27,232 nucleotides of DNA, taken from Lachnospiraceae bacterium UBA3287 (GTDB lineage: Bacteria; Bacillota; Clostridia; Lachnospirales; Lachnospiraceae). The translations under genes and the position numbers were made by a program. The stretch covers positions 1 through 27,232 of the forward strand of contig DETN01000161.1 in assembly GCA_002362155.1 (NCBI GenBank), given 5' to 3'. The notes under the pieces are model-generated. The model was not told the origin of the DNA. It saw nothing but the letters and a program-made list of their open reading frames with translations, and made no database searches. Within the stretch, counting starts at the first letter, position 1; each line of letters opens with the position of its first letter. This document shows positions 14,431 to 23,435 of the stretch, one piece after another.

Positions 14431-16602
14431 TTATACGATTCTCTTGAATTTCTTATCCATGTCCCTCTGGGTCATGATCACGATGGTGGGGCGGCCGTGG
14501 GGACAGTGATAGGGATTCTCCAGGGTCATGAGCTCTTCGATCAGGGCCTGGGCTTCCGTCACGCTCATGACCGTGCTGCCCTTGACCGAGGCCTTGCAGG
14601 CCATGGTGGCGATGCGGGTCAGGATGGACCTGGGAGTCCCCTTCATCTTCTCGTCCATGATCTCCTCCAGGGTCTCGTGGAGCAGGTCATCCGGCTCTGA
14701 CCCGTAGAGGGCCAAGGGAACGCTCCTTATGGCATAGGAGCCGCCTCCCAGATCCTCGATCTCATAGCCCATGGCATGGAATGTATCCTTATACTGGAGA
14801 TAGGCCCCCTCTTCCTTACCCGTCAGGGTAATGACGCAGGGCGGAGCCAGCATCTGGGAAGGGGCCGGTCCCTCCTGATTGTCATTGAAGAACTTCATGA
14901 AGCGTTCGAAATTGACCTTTTCATGGGCGGCGTGCTGGTCCATCATCAGCATCTTATCCTCATACTGGAAGAGCCAGTAGGTCCCGAAGACCTGGCCGAT
15001 GATCCGGTATTTCTTTTCGTTCTTTCTGTCTATGATGTGGTCCTGGGGCAGTGCAGGATCCACGCTTTCAAAAAGGCTCTGCTGCACATAAGCCCCCTGC
15101 CCTTCTGCGGGCTGACCCTCTGCGCCGGCAGAAGATTCTTCAGGATCTCTGTCCTTTCCTGCTTCACCTTCCTCCGCCCCGGAGGAAGCGGGTAGAGATG
15201 CCTTTTCATCCGGATTCTCCCCGGATCTCTCATGGGCTTTTTCCTCCTTCGGAGGGATCCGTCTGTCCTCAAAGACAAATCCTTCCTCCGAAATAAGGGA
15301 AGGGCCCTGGGGCTCAGCCTTCTTTATATCTTCCGCCTTCTCTTCTCCTTCCGGGCCATTTTTCGCTGTTTCCACCAGCTCCTTGAAGACCTCGTAGGCC
15401 TTTTTGCCGTCCTGCAGGCCTTTTCTTCCCTGAGAGGAGGTATAGACATCCTGTCTTCCCTCCTGCTGAAGGCGCTTTTTTTCAAAGGGCTGGGCCTTCC
15501 CCTGTTCTTTGAACAGGGTCTCCCTCTCCTTTGCCTCCGCCTTCTTTTCCTCCCGCACCTCTTTGTCGGTATGGATAGTGGCTTCGGGGATCAGTTCCAC
15601 CTTATGCAGGGTCCCGTGGACCGCTCTGTCCACAAAGTCATAGATTTCCTGGCGGTTGGCGAAATGGATCTCCATCTTGGAGGGATGGACGTTGACGTCC
15701 GTCTGCTCCGCAGGCATGGTCAGGTGCAGGACCGCAAAGGGAAAGCGGTGCTGCATGAGGTCGGTCCGGTAGCCCTCCTCCAGGGCTTTGGACAGGATAT
15801 CGCTGCGGAGCATGCGCCCGTTAACGAAGAAGGTTTCAAAATTGCGGCTGCTGCGGCTGATCTCGGGCCTTCCGATAAAGCCCTCCAGCTTCAGGTTTCC
15901 TTCCTGCACGGAAAGAGGCAGGATCCGCTTTGTTATGTCTCTTCCGTAGATCCGGTAGATCAGCTCCTTCAGATCTCCCGAACCCGTGGTATGGAGCTTG
16001 TCCTGGCCGTTGACCTTGTAGTGGAAGGAAATGCCGGGATGGGACAGGGCCTGGTGCTCGATCAGGTCGGTCACATAGCCGGCCTCCGTCTGGGGCTGGC
16101 GCAGGAATTTCCTTCTGACGGGCACGTTGTAGAAAAGGTTCCTGACAATGACCGTGGTCCCGTCCGGGGCCCCGATCTCTTCCATATCCAGTCTGACCTG
16201 GTCGCCGCTTTCCGCAGACAGCACCTGGTTGGTGGCCCGGATCCCGGTCAGGTTGTCCCTGGTCTTGGTGATCATCTCCACCTGGGCCACTGCCGCGATG
16301 CTGGATAAAGCCTCTCCCCGAAAGCCCAGGGTCAGAAGGCTCTCCAGGTCCGTCTCGTCTGTGATCTTGCTGGTGGCGTGGCGCAGAAAGGCCGTCCCGA
16401 TCTGGGAGGGCTCAATGCCCGAACCGTTGTCCGTGACCCGGATCATGGTGATGCCGCCGTCCCTGATCTCGCAGGAAATGGCCGTGGCGCCCGCGTCTAT
16501 GGCATTCTCCACCAGCTCTTTGACCACGTTGAGGGGCCTTTCCACCACCTCTCCGGCCGCTATTCTGTTAATGGTCTCTTCGCTGAGTACATGAATTTCC
16601 AA
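14431..16602 (-). CDS. mutL: DNA mismatch repair endonuclease MutL
   Basis: Couples MutS mismatch recognition to strand incision. The 723 residues have a GHKL ATPase domain: INRIAAGEVVERP, ELVENAIDAG (with the ATP-Mg Asn), DNGSGIE, GFRGEALSSIAAV. An acidic, Lys/Glu-rich linker of about 340-510 follows, then the C-terminal dimerisation domain. The latent endonuclease motif DQHA-x2-E-x4-E is intact (DQHAAHEKVNFE), along with ACKASVKGS and the zinc-binding CPHGRPT, so this is the nicking type found in species without MutH. The start is a TTG at 16602, with AAAGGA eight bases upstream. It lies 55 bases after mutS. Confidence 0.96.
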   Translation of the reverse strand: MEIHVLSEETINRIAAGEVVERPLNVVKELVENAIDAGATAISCEIRDGGITMIRVTDNGSGIEPSQIGTAFLRHATSKITDETDLESLLTLGFRGEALSSIAAVAQVEMITKTRDNLTGIRATNQVLSAESGDQVRLDMEEIGAPDGTTVIVRNLFYNVPVRRKFLRQPQTEAGYVTDLIEHQALSHPGISFHYKVNGQDKLHTTGSGDLKELIYRIYGRDITKRILPLSVQEGNLKLEGFIGRPEISRSSRNFETFFVNGRMLRSDILSKALEEGYRTDLMQHRFPFAVLHLTMPAEQTDVNVHPSKMEIHFANRQEIYDFVDRAVHGTLHKVELIPEATIHTDKEVREEKKAEAKERETLFKEQGKAQPFEKKRLQQEGRQDVYTSSQGRKGLQDGKKAYEVFKELVETAKNGPEGEEKAEDIKKAEPQGPSLISEEGFVFEDRRIPPKEEKAHERSGENPDEKASLPASSGAEEGEAGKDRDPEESSAGAEGQPAEGQGAYVQQSLFESVDPALPQDHIIDRKNEKKYRIIGQVFGTYWLFQYEDKMLMMDQHAAHEKVNFERFMKFFNDNQEGPAPSQMLAPPCVITLTGKEEGAYLQYKDTFHAMGYEIEDLGGGSYAIRSVPLALYGSEPDDLLHETLEEIMDEKMKGTPRSILTRIATMACKASVKGSTVMSVTEAQALIEELMTLENPYHCPHGRPTIVIMTQRDMDKKFKRIV

Positions 16603-16657
16603 ATCTTTTTTCCTTTCCGTTCGGATCTCATGCGTCTGTCTTTTATAAATATGCCCC

Positions 16658-19342
16658 TCAGTCTGCCTGCCACCGGTTCTTGAGCCGGCTCTGCAGCCGG
16701 AAGAGGGTGTTCATGGCATCCAGCGGCGTCATGTTCTGAATGTCCGCCTCCCGCAGCTCCTTCAGTACATCCTCGTCTGTGGATGTGTCAAAGAGGGAGA
16801 GCTGGCCCAGGTCCACCTCGTCGTAGTGCCTGACCTTCTTAGCGGCCCCCTTTACGGCATTTCCGGATTTTGTCTCGATCTTTGCGATCTGCTCCGTAAT
16901 ATCGTTGTCGGAGAGCTGGTCCACCAGCTCTTTTGCTCTTTCTATGACCATGTCCGGCAGGCCTGCCAGTCTGGCCACCTGAATGCCGTAGCTTTTGTCG
17001 GCTCCGCCCCGGACGATCTTTCTGAGGAATACGATATCCTCTCCGCTTTCCTTGACGGCCACGCAGTAGTTGGATACGTTGTCGATCTTGCCCTCCAGTT
17101 CTGTCAGCTCGTGATAGTGGGTGGCAAAGAGGGTCTTGGCTCCCAGGATCTTCTTGTTGCTGATGTATTCGATCACGGCCCAGGCAATGCTCATGCCGTC
17201 GAAGGTGGAGGTGCCCCGGCCGATCTCGTCCAGGATCAGAAGGCTGTTTGAAGTAGCGTTCCTCAGGATGTTGGCCACTTCGTTCATCTCCACCATAAAG
17301 GTGGACTGGCCGGATCCCAGATCGTCGGAAGCCCCGACTCTGGTGAAGATCCTGTCCACGACGCACAGGTCTGCGGAGGATGCCGGCACGAAGCTGCCGA
17401 TCTGGGCCATCAGGGAGATCAGGGCCACCTGCCGCATGTAGGTGGACTTGCCCGCCATGTTGGGGCCCGTGATGACGGCGATGCAGTTCTTTTTGTTGTC
17501 CAGGGTGGTATCATTGGATATAAAGTCGCCGGACAGCATCTGCTCCACCACAGGGTGCCTGCCGTCCCGGATCTTCATGGATCCCTTTTCGTTGAGCCTG
17601 GGTCTTACGTAGCGGTTCCTTTCCGCCACCAGGGACAGAGAGCAGTAGACGTCCAGCAGGGCCACGGCCCTGGCCGCCTTCTGGATCTGTTCGATCCTCT
17701 CTCCCACGGCGTCTCTGACCTGGCAGAAGGCGTCGTACTCCAGACCGTTCAGCTTGTCCTCCGCATTCAGGATGGTATCCTCCAGCTCCTTGAGCCTTGC
17801 GGTGGTATAGCGCTCCGACCCCACCAGGGTCTGCTTGCGGATGTAGTCGTCGGGGACCAGATCCTTAAAGGAATTCGTTACATCGAAATAGTAGCCGAAG
17901 ACCTTGTTGTACTTGATCTTCAGGTTCTTGATGCCTGTCCTCTGCCTGTCCTCTTCCTCCAGGTCCATGAGCCACTGTCTGCCCTGGGTCTTGGCCAGGC
18001 GCAGGTGGTCGATGTCCTCGTTGTAGCCGGTCTTTATGATGCCGCCCTCCCTGACCAGGATAGGGGGTTCTTCTTCGATGGAGGCATCCAGCAGGGCCAG
18101 AAGGTCTTTAAATTCGTCGATATCCTCCCGGATCCTGAACAGTTCTCCCTCCTCCCAGGTCATAAGGACCTGGCGGATGGGCCCCAGCATTCGGAGGGAA
18201 TTACGCATGGCGATCAGGTCTCTGGGATTGGCCGACTTGTAGGCGACCCTGGTCATGAGACGCTCCAGGTCATAGATGGGAGCCAGGTATTCCCTGATCT
18301 CGTCCCTGTCCACGGAGGATTTTCCCAGGGCCTCCACGGCGTCCAGTCTTTCCTCTATATCCATGCGGTCCACCAGGGGCTGCTCCAGAAACCGGTGGAG
18401 GAGCCTGGCGCCCATGGCGGTCTTTGTCTTGTCCAGCACCCAGAGCAGGGATCCTCTCTTGGATTTCTCCCGCAGGGTCTCTGTCAGCTCCAGATTCCGT
18501 CTGGTGGCGGAATCCAGCAGCATGTATCTGCCCGCGGAATAGGGAGAGATATGGGTGATGTTGCCCAGGGAATTCTTCTGGGTATCGTACAGGTACTGGA
18601 GCAGGGCGCCGGAAGCCGTCTGTCCGGCCTTGAAGTCATCCAGTCCCAGGGAGATCAGGGAGGAGACGCGGAAATGGCGCAGCAGGAGCTTTCTGGCCGC
18701 TCCTTCGTCGAAGTAATGGGCATCCAGGGTATTGATGACGATGCCCATCCTGGTCCGCAGGTCCGCTATGTCCACGCCGCTCATCATAAAGGCGTCGTTG
18801 CAGATGATCTCCGATGGGGAATAGCGCACGATCTCGTCATAGATCTTCTGGGCGCCTCCGATCTGGGTGGTCATAAATTCTCCGGTGGATACGTCCGAAA
18901 CGGCTATGCCCGAAGCGGCGCTTCCCGGTTCGTAGCAGATGCAGAAGATATAGTTGTTCTTCCCTTCGTCCAGGGATTCCATATCCAGGTTGGTACCGGG
19001 GGTCACGATCCGGATCACAGCCCGCTTGACCATGCCCTTGGCCAGCTTGGGATCCTCGATCTGCTCGCAGATGGCCACCTTGTGGCCGTTTGCCACCAGC
19101 CTTGTCAGGTAGGTGTCCACGGCATGGTAGGGAACCCCGCACATGGGGGCACGTTCCTTGAGGCCGCACTGCTTGCCCGTCAGGGTCAGCTCCAGTTCAT
19201 GGGATACCAGCTCTGCGTCGTCAAAGAACATCTCATAGAAGTCTCCCAGCCTGTAAAAAAGGATACAGTCCGGGTACTCTTCCTTGGTGTGCAGGTAGTG
19301 CTGCATCATGGGCGATAAGCTGGCAAAATCGATATCAGTCAT
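16658..19342 (-). CDS. mutS: DNA mismatch repair protein MutS
   Basis: Recognises mismatches and small loops, then recruits MutL by an ATP-driven clamp. At 894 residues it is full length. The mismatch-reading GDFYEMF motif has Phe at 35 and Glu at 37. The connector, lever and clamp regions follow. The ATPase has Walker A GPNMAGKST (Lys at about 632), the ABC-like Walker B LLILDEIGRGTST and FATHYHELTEL. The C-terminal tail with VDLGQLSLFDT is a beta-clamp-type sequence. An AGGA site precedes the ATG. It lies 38 bases after miaB. Confidence 0.97.
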   Translation of the reverse strand: MTDIDFASLSPMMQHYLHTKEEYPDCILFYRLGDFYEMFFDDAELVSHELELTLTGKQCGLKERAPMCGVPYHAVDTYLTRLVANGHKVAICEQIEDPKLAKGMVKRAVIRIVTPGTNLDMESLDEGKNNYIFCICYEPGSAASGIAVSDVSTGEFMTTQIGGAQKIYDEIVRYSPSEIICNDAFMMSGVDIADLRTRMGIVINTLDAHYFDEGAARKLLLRHFRVSSLISLGLDDFKAGQTASGALLQYLYDTQKNSLGNITHISPYSAGRYMLLDSATRRNLELTETLREKSKRGSLLWVLDKTKTAMGARLLHRFLEQPLVDRMDIEERLDAVEALGKSSVDRDEIREYLAPIYDLERLMTRVAYKSANPRDLIAMRNSLRMLGPIRQVLMTWEEGELFRIREDIDEFKDLLALLDASIEEEPPILVREGGIIKTGYNEDIDHLRLAKTQGRQWLMDLEEEDRQRTGIKNLKIKYNKVFGYYFDVTNSFKDLVPDDYIRKQTLVGSERYTTARLKELEDTILNAEDKLNGLEYDAFCQVRDAVGERIEQIQKAARAVALLDVYCSLSLVAERNRYVRPRLNEKGSMKIRDGRHPVVEQMLSGDFISNDTTLDNKKNCIAVITGPNMAGKSTYMRQVALISLMAQIGSFVPASSADLCVVDRIFTRVGASDDLGSGQSTFMVEMNEVANILRNATSNSLLILDEIGRGTSTFDGMSIAWAVIEYISNKKILGAKTLFATHYHELTELEGKIDNVSNYCVAVKESGEDIVFLRKIVRGGADKSYGIQVARLAGLPDMVIERAKELVDQLSDNDITEQIAKIETKSGNAVKGAAKKVRHYDEVDLGQLSLFDTSTDEDVLKELREADIQNMTPLDAMNTLFRLQSRLKNRWQAD

Positions 19343-19380
19343 AGATCATCCTGTTCTGAAAATTTGTCTGTATTTCTGTC

Positions 19381-20886
19381 TCAGCATCTGTCTCCGCAGA
19401 CAGTGCCGAAATAATAGAAGCCTCTGCACTCCTCCAGATGAATGGGATAGAAGGATCCGATCATGGAGGCGTCCCCAGGGACATGTACGATCATGTTGTT
19501 GGAAAGGCGGGCGGTCACATAGCCCTGGGTCTGGGTGTTGACCTCTTCCACAAGGCCCGTCATGGTCTTTCCCTGCAGCTTTTCGGACTGGCGCCTTGCG
19601 GATTCCTGGACCTCCTTCAGGACCCTGCCAAACTGGGTCTTCTTCTCCTCCTCCGGCACCTGTTCCCAGCCGGCGGCGGGGGTGCCTCTCCTTATGGAAT
19701 AAATAAAGGTAAAGGCGTTGTCGAACTGGGCTCTTCTGATGACGTCGATGGTATCGTCCACGTCCTCCGGAGTCTCCCCGGGGAAGCCCACGATGATGTC
19801 CGTGGTAATGGCGGCGTCCGGGATCTCCTCCCGGATATGTCTGACCAGGGCTATATACTGGTCTTTGGTATAGTGGCGGTTCATTTTTTTGATGATCCTG
19901 GTGGAACCGGACTGGAGGGGCAGGTGGATGTGCCTGGTCACGTTGGGGTTCCTTTTGATGACCTGGATCAGCTCTTCGGAGAAATCCTTGGGATGGGGCG
20001 TCATGAAGCGCAGGCGCTTGAGGCCCTCGATATGGGCCGCCTCCTCCAGAAGCTCGGGGAAGGTGATGCCGTCCTCCAGGTCATGGCCGTAGGAGTTGAC
20101 GTTCTGGCCCAGCAGCATGATCTCGGATACCCCGTCCTTTACCAGGCGCTCGCATTCCTGCAGGATCTCTCTGGCGTCCCTGCTCCTCTCCCGTCCCCTG
20201 ACATAGGGCACGATGCAGTAGGTGCAGAAGTTGTTGCAGCCGAAGCTGATGTTGACGCCGGCCTTGAAGGAGAACTTTCTGTCGGAAGGAAGATCTTCCA
20301 CCACCTGGTCTGTCTTATCCCAGATCTGAATGACCTTGCGGTCTTCAGACATGACCTGGAAGAGGTATTCGGCAAAGCGGTAGATGTTGTGGGTGCCGAA
20401 GATCAGGTCCACAAAGGGATAGGATTTTTTGATCTTTTCCACGTTGGAGGCTTCCTGCATCATACAGCCGCAGATACCGATCTTCATATCCCGGTTGGCC
20501 TTCTTGAAATGGCTGATCCTGCCAAGACGCCCGAAGACCCTCTGGTCCGCGTTGTCTCTGACCGTACAGGTATTGAACAGGACGAAATCCGCGTCCTCTT
20601 CCTCTGTTTCCGTAAAGCCGGAAGCCTTTAAAACACCTGAGAGCTTCTCCGAGTCCTTGGCGTTCATCTGGCAGCCGAAGGTATTGACGTGGAAGGTCAG
20701 GTCCCTTCCTCTGTCCGCCTTCAGGGAATCCGCCAGCATGCGGGTCTTCTTTATAAAATAATACTGTCTTAAATGCTCGTCCTCTGGAGGATCCTGAGAA
20801 AGGTCAATCCCTTCCAGAACCTCATCGATCCTGCCAAGATCGATCAGAGCAGGCTTTTTTACAGGCAGCTGAAAATCTTTTTTCAT
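19381..20886 (-). CDS. miaB: tRNA-2-methylthio-N6-dimethylallyladenosine synthase
   Basis: A radical-SAM methylthiotransferase that adds a methylthio group to i6A37 of tRNA, acting after MiaA. The 501 residues include an N-terminal extension of about 65 residues common in clostridial MiaB, then the UPF0004 domain with its cluster cysteines in HVNTFGCQMNAKDSE, FNTCTVRDNA and GICGCMMQE. The radical-SAM motif is CNNFCTYCIVPYVRGRE. A C-terminal TRAM domain begins near LQGKTMTGLVEEVN. AAAGGAAAG before the ATG supports the start. It is the first gene after a strong promoter and probably leads the mutS-mutL-miaA operon. Confidence 0.96.
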   Translation of the reverse strand: MKKDFQLPVKKPALIDLGRIDEVLEGIDLSQDPPEDEHLRQYYFIKKTRMLADSLKADRGRDLTFHVNTFGCQMNAKDSEKLSGVLKASGFTETEEEDADFVLFNTCTVRDNADQRVFGRLGRISHFKKANRDMKIGICGCMMQEASNVEKIKKSYPFVDLIFGTHNIYRFAEYLFQVMSEDRKVIQIWDKTDQVVEDLPSDRKFSFKAGVNISFGCNNFCTYCIVPYVRGRERSRDAREILQECERLVKDGVSEIMLLGQNVNSYGHDLEDGITFPELLEEAAHIEGLKRLRFMTPHPKDFSEELIQVIKRNPNVTRHIHLPLQSGSTRIIKKMNRHYTKDQYIALVRHIREEIPDAAITTDIIVGFPGETPEDVDDTIDVIRRAQFDNAFTFIYSIRRGTPAAGWEQVPEEEKKTQFGRVLKEVQESARRQSEKLQGKTMTGLVEEVNTQTQGYVTARLSNNMIVHVPGDASMIGSFYPIHLEECRGFYYFGTVCGDRC

Positions 20887-20960
20887 ATCTTTCCTTTATA
20901 TCTGAACTGTTTTTCTTTCTTTTGGTACTTGTATACTTTTGGTTGGAACTTCAAAACTTG

Positions 20961-20989
20961 ATTATAACCTCCAGCCGGGATTATGGCAA
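20961..20989 (-). promoter_or_regulatory. Strong sigma-A-like promoter for miaB-mutS-mutL-miaA
   Basis: On the minus strand TTGCCA (20984-20989; 5/6) and TATAAT (20961-20966; 6/6) are separated by exactly 17 bases. It lies about 75 bases before the miaB ATG, immediately after a terminator. This is the best promoter in the window. Confidence 0.75.
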
Positions 20990-20993
20990 ATAT

Positions 20994-21019
20994 AAAAGAC
21001 CGCCAAATGACGGCCTTTT
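20994..21019 (-). terminator. Terminator upstream of the miaB promoter
   Basis: An 11-pair stem (20994-21004 with 21009-21019) and a four-base loop. The two imperfect positions are G-U pairs only in the minus-strand RNA, and the T-rich tail TTTTATATTT follows on that strand, so it is oriented to stop leftward transcription. The gene it once served seems to be the degraded stretch to its right. Confidence 0.75.
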
Positions 21020-21053
21020 ATGTCTGTACTATGAAACTGTTTCTGACTCTGTA

Positions 21054-21273
21054 TTAGTCTCTGATGATTTCTTCCTTTTCATCTTCCGAAGACGCGGCAC
21101 CAGGATATCGGACTGCCGCATCGGCGTTCCGTGCCTGTATATTCAGGCTTCTTATGTTCCGCTCCTTCAGATGATCCCTCAGCTTTGCAAACAGGCTTTC
21201 CGCTCTTTTGGTATCCGCTTATTTCTCCCCCGTCATTACTCTTCCCGTAAACATGCTGCTCCGGTATATTATT
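21054..21273 (-). pseudogene. Possible remnant of a coding region (unidentified)
   Basis: This gap of about 470 bases holds no intact gene. On the minus strand one open stretch (21218 to the TAA at 21054) reads as a plausible protein tail: SLFAKLRDHLKERNIRSLNI, then a short variable part, then the acidic EDEKEEIIRD before the stop. It has no start codon, being preceded by TAA. A second open stretch in another frame (21273-21079) overlaps it, so a frameshift around 21200-21215 could once have joined the two. The terminator at 20994-21019 follows about 35 bases later, as expected for a gene end. I cannot name the family. It may also be chance. Confidence 0.3.
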
Positions 21274-21359
21274 TCAGCAACAGGGGCATGGAATCCTCTC
21301 CCGGACAGCCCGCACTCAGATTCAGATCAGAAAGGATCGGGGCCTGTCAGTATCTGTTT

Positions 21360-23339
21360 TCAGTCGTAGGAAAGGCCTTTCCCCCGTTCAAAGAGGATCT
21401 GATCTCCGAAGGTATGATTTTTCAGAAGAACAGGGATGTTCACAGGAAGCTTACCCTCCGGCGTACTGCCTCCGAAAGCGGTATAAAGGGCTGCGGGAAG
21501 GTTGGGGCCGTACTCTTTTGTCCCACTCTCCGGGAAGTCCGGAATCTCAGGAATTTCATCCATGCCCCGTCCGTTGTAGCAGCACAGGACGGCATCGGCC
21601 TCCGGGAAGGCTGCCACGTCATAAGGCAGCTGACTGCTGATGAGGACCGTATGGATCCCCTTATCCTCCGCCGCCTTAAAGAGGGCCTTCAGGCATGCAG
21701 TCCCTGCACCGTCTGTTTTTGACGGATTCAGGGCAGAGAGACCGTTAACGGCGGAAATGCCTATGACAGAATCCACTCCTTTCGGAATCTTCCCTGCTTC
21801 CTCCGGCGTCATTTCGGCGCAGACCCGTGTCAGGATCTCCGTTTCTGCCGGAAGAATCCCTTCTTCCCTGGCTTTCAATGCCGCATAGGCAGCGGCATTG
21901 ACCTGGGAGCTGTCGTCGGCGGCGATCAGGATCTTTTCCCGGTCCTTCAGGGGAAGTACCTGGTCCCGGTTCTTAAGCAAAGTGACTGAGCGAAGAGCAA
22001 GTTTCCATTCTTCCTCATGGTGCATTCTGCTTCCGGCAGAGTCCTCTGGCAAAGAAAGGCTGTCTGCATCCAGAAGTCCGTACCTGTCCTTGAGGATCAG
22101 GATCCTGGTCACAGCTTCGTTCACTCTTTCCTCACTGATCTTCCCTTTTTCGACCATGGCTGTAATGCCGGAAATATAATCCTCCATAGATGCGATGCCT
22201 TCCTTTGTGGACAGATCCACGGGCATCAGTATCATGTCGACGCCGGCATTTATGGCAAGGCGTACCGCGTCCATGGGATCGAAATGAGCTGCCACTGCGG
22301 CCATTTTCATGGAGTCCGTGATCACAACCCCGTCAAAACCCAGTTCCTCACGAAGGATCCCCGTAATGATGGTACTGGAAAGAGTCGCCGGAAGGGTGAT
22401 CTTTTTTCCGTCCTGCCTGGATACATAGGTCTTAGTTTCGATCTGAGGATACAGGATGTGGGCCGTCATGACCATGTCCGCTTCCTGCAGGCCCTTTTCA
22501 AAGGGGATCAGCTCGCACCGGCGCAGGTCTTCCAGTGATTTGTCTATGACCGGCAGTCCGGTATGGCTGTCCGTATCGGTATCCCCGTGGCCGGGGAAAT
22601 GCTTCATGGCTGAAATGATGCCCCGGCTGTGCAGGCCTTGTGTAAAGGCAGCGCCGAAAGCTCCTGCGGTCCCGGGATCATCCGAAAAGGAGCGGAGGCC
22701 GATCACAGGATTGGCAGGATTGGAGTTTACGTCCATGACAGGTGCAAAGTCCAGGTTGAAGCCAAGGGAGGAAAGCTCTTCTCCCATAAGGGCCGCTTCC
22801 TGCCTGGCCGCATCAGGATCACCGGATGCGCCAAGAGCCATGTTTCCCGGCATCTGGGTGCCATAGGCAAGCCTGCTTACACGTCCGCCTTCCTGGTCTG
22901 CGGCTATAAGAAGCGCTGCCCGGGAAAAACCTTCCAAAGAGGCATCCTGTATTTCACGGATCAGATCCCTGCTCTGATCAGCAGTTTTCAGGTTTTCGGC
23001 AAAGAGAACAACGCCTCCGAAGGGGTACTTCTTTATAAGAGCTTTCTGTTCCTTGTTCAGCTCCGTGACATCCTGGGCCGTTTTCCCATTTGTCCAGGTC
23101 CGGAAGGCCGGCATCAGCATCTGGGCCGCCTTTTCTTCCAGCGTCATGGAAGAAAGAATTTCCCCTGCCCTCTCTTTTCTCCTGCCCGCGTCCTCTTCAG
23201 TCTTTTCATTTTCTTTTTCCTGCTTTTTGGCTTCCTTACGGACTTCCGGCTTTTCAAATGCCAGACCGGATCCGCCGGCTCCGGATAATACCGCTGCCGC
23301 CATCAGGAACACAAGTACCGCCGCAGCTGATTTTTTCAT
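21360..23339 (-). CDS. Secreted GH3-family beta-N-acetylhexosaminidase (NagZ-like)
   Basis: Hydrolyses terminal beta-N-acetylglucosamine, most likely from muropeptides outside the membrane. The 659 residues start with a signal peptide or anchor (MKKSAAAVLVFLMAAAVLSG; no lipobox Cys), then a Lys/Glu-rich linker (about 30-60). The GH3 catalytic barrel follows: IAADQEGGRVSRL, MKHFPGHGDTDTDSHTGLPV with the NagZ-type Asp-x-His dyad (D257, H259), and VVITDSMKMAAV with the nucleophile Asp at about 342. A C-terminal domain of about 230 residues resembles the GH3 second domain, as in B. subtilis NagZ (YbbD). AGGAGG nine bases before the ATG supports the start. Confidence 0.93.
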   Translation of the reverse strand: MKKSAAAVLVFLMAAAVLSGAGGSGLAFEKPEVRKEAKKQEKENEKTEEDAGRRKERAGEILSSMTLEEKAAQMLMPAFRTWTNGKTAQDVTELNKEQKALIKKYPFGGVVLFAENLKTADQSRDLIREIQDASLEGFSRAALLIAADQEGGRVSRLAYGTQMPGNMALGASGDPDAARQEAALMGEELSSLGFNLDFAPVMDVNSNPANPVIGLRSFSDDPGTAGAFGAAFTQGLHSRGIISAMKHFPGHGDTDTDSHTGLPVIDKSLEDLRRCELIPFEKGLQEADMVMTAHILYPQIETKTYVSRQDGKKITLPATLSSTIITGILREELGFDGVVITDSMKMAAVAAHFDPMDAVRLAINAGVDMILMPVDLSTKEGIASMEDYISGITAMVEKGKISEERVNEAVTRILILKDRYGLLDADSLSLPEDSAGSRMHHEEEWKLALRSVTLLKNRDQVLPLKDREKILIAADDSSQVNAAAYAALKAREEGILPAETEILTRVCAEMTPEEAGKIPKGVDSVIGISAVNGLSALNPSKTDGAGTACLKALFKAAEDKGIHTVLISSQLPYDVAAFPEADAVLCCYNGRGMDEIPEIPDFPESGTKEYGPNLPAALYTAFGGSTPEGKLPVNIPVLLKNHTFGDQILFERGKGLSYD

Positions 23340-23418
23340 TTCCCGCTGCCTCCTCCTGATTTTTCACCTCTCCATGTCCGGTTCGAGGTCCATTCTTCCA
23401 TCATGACGGTTTCTTATC

Positions 23419-23424
23419 ATTATA
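23419..23424 (-). promoter_or_regulatory. Possible -10 element for the GH3 gene
   Basis: A perfect TATAAT on the minus strand, inside an AT-rich patch just past the stop of the CmpB-type gene and about 80 bases before the GH3 start. No good -35 element sits at the right distance, so this is weak. Confidence 0.3.
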
Positions 23425-23435
23425 ATATAACGTTT

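Noticed and set aside
15232..16308. 358-codon plus-strand open frame opposite mutL
   Set aside because: Antisense shadow of mutL; no start signal and no recognisable motif.
17555..19318. 587-codon plus-strand open frame opposite mutS
   Set aside because: It mirrors the mutS coding frame, has no family motif, and would conflict with a certain gene.
20922..21722. 266-codon plus-strand open frame spanning the GH3-miaB gap
   Set aside because: It lacks a ribosome site, overlaps the miaB promoter and the terminator, and runs antisense into the GH3 gene. The composition is not protein-like.
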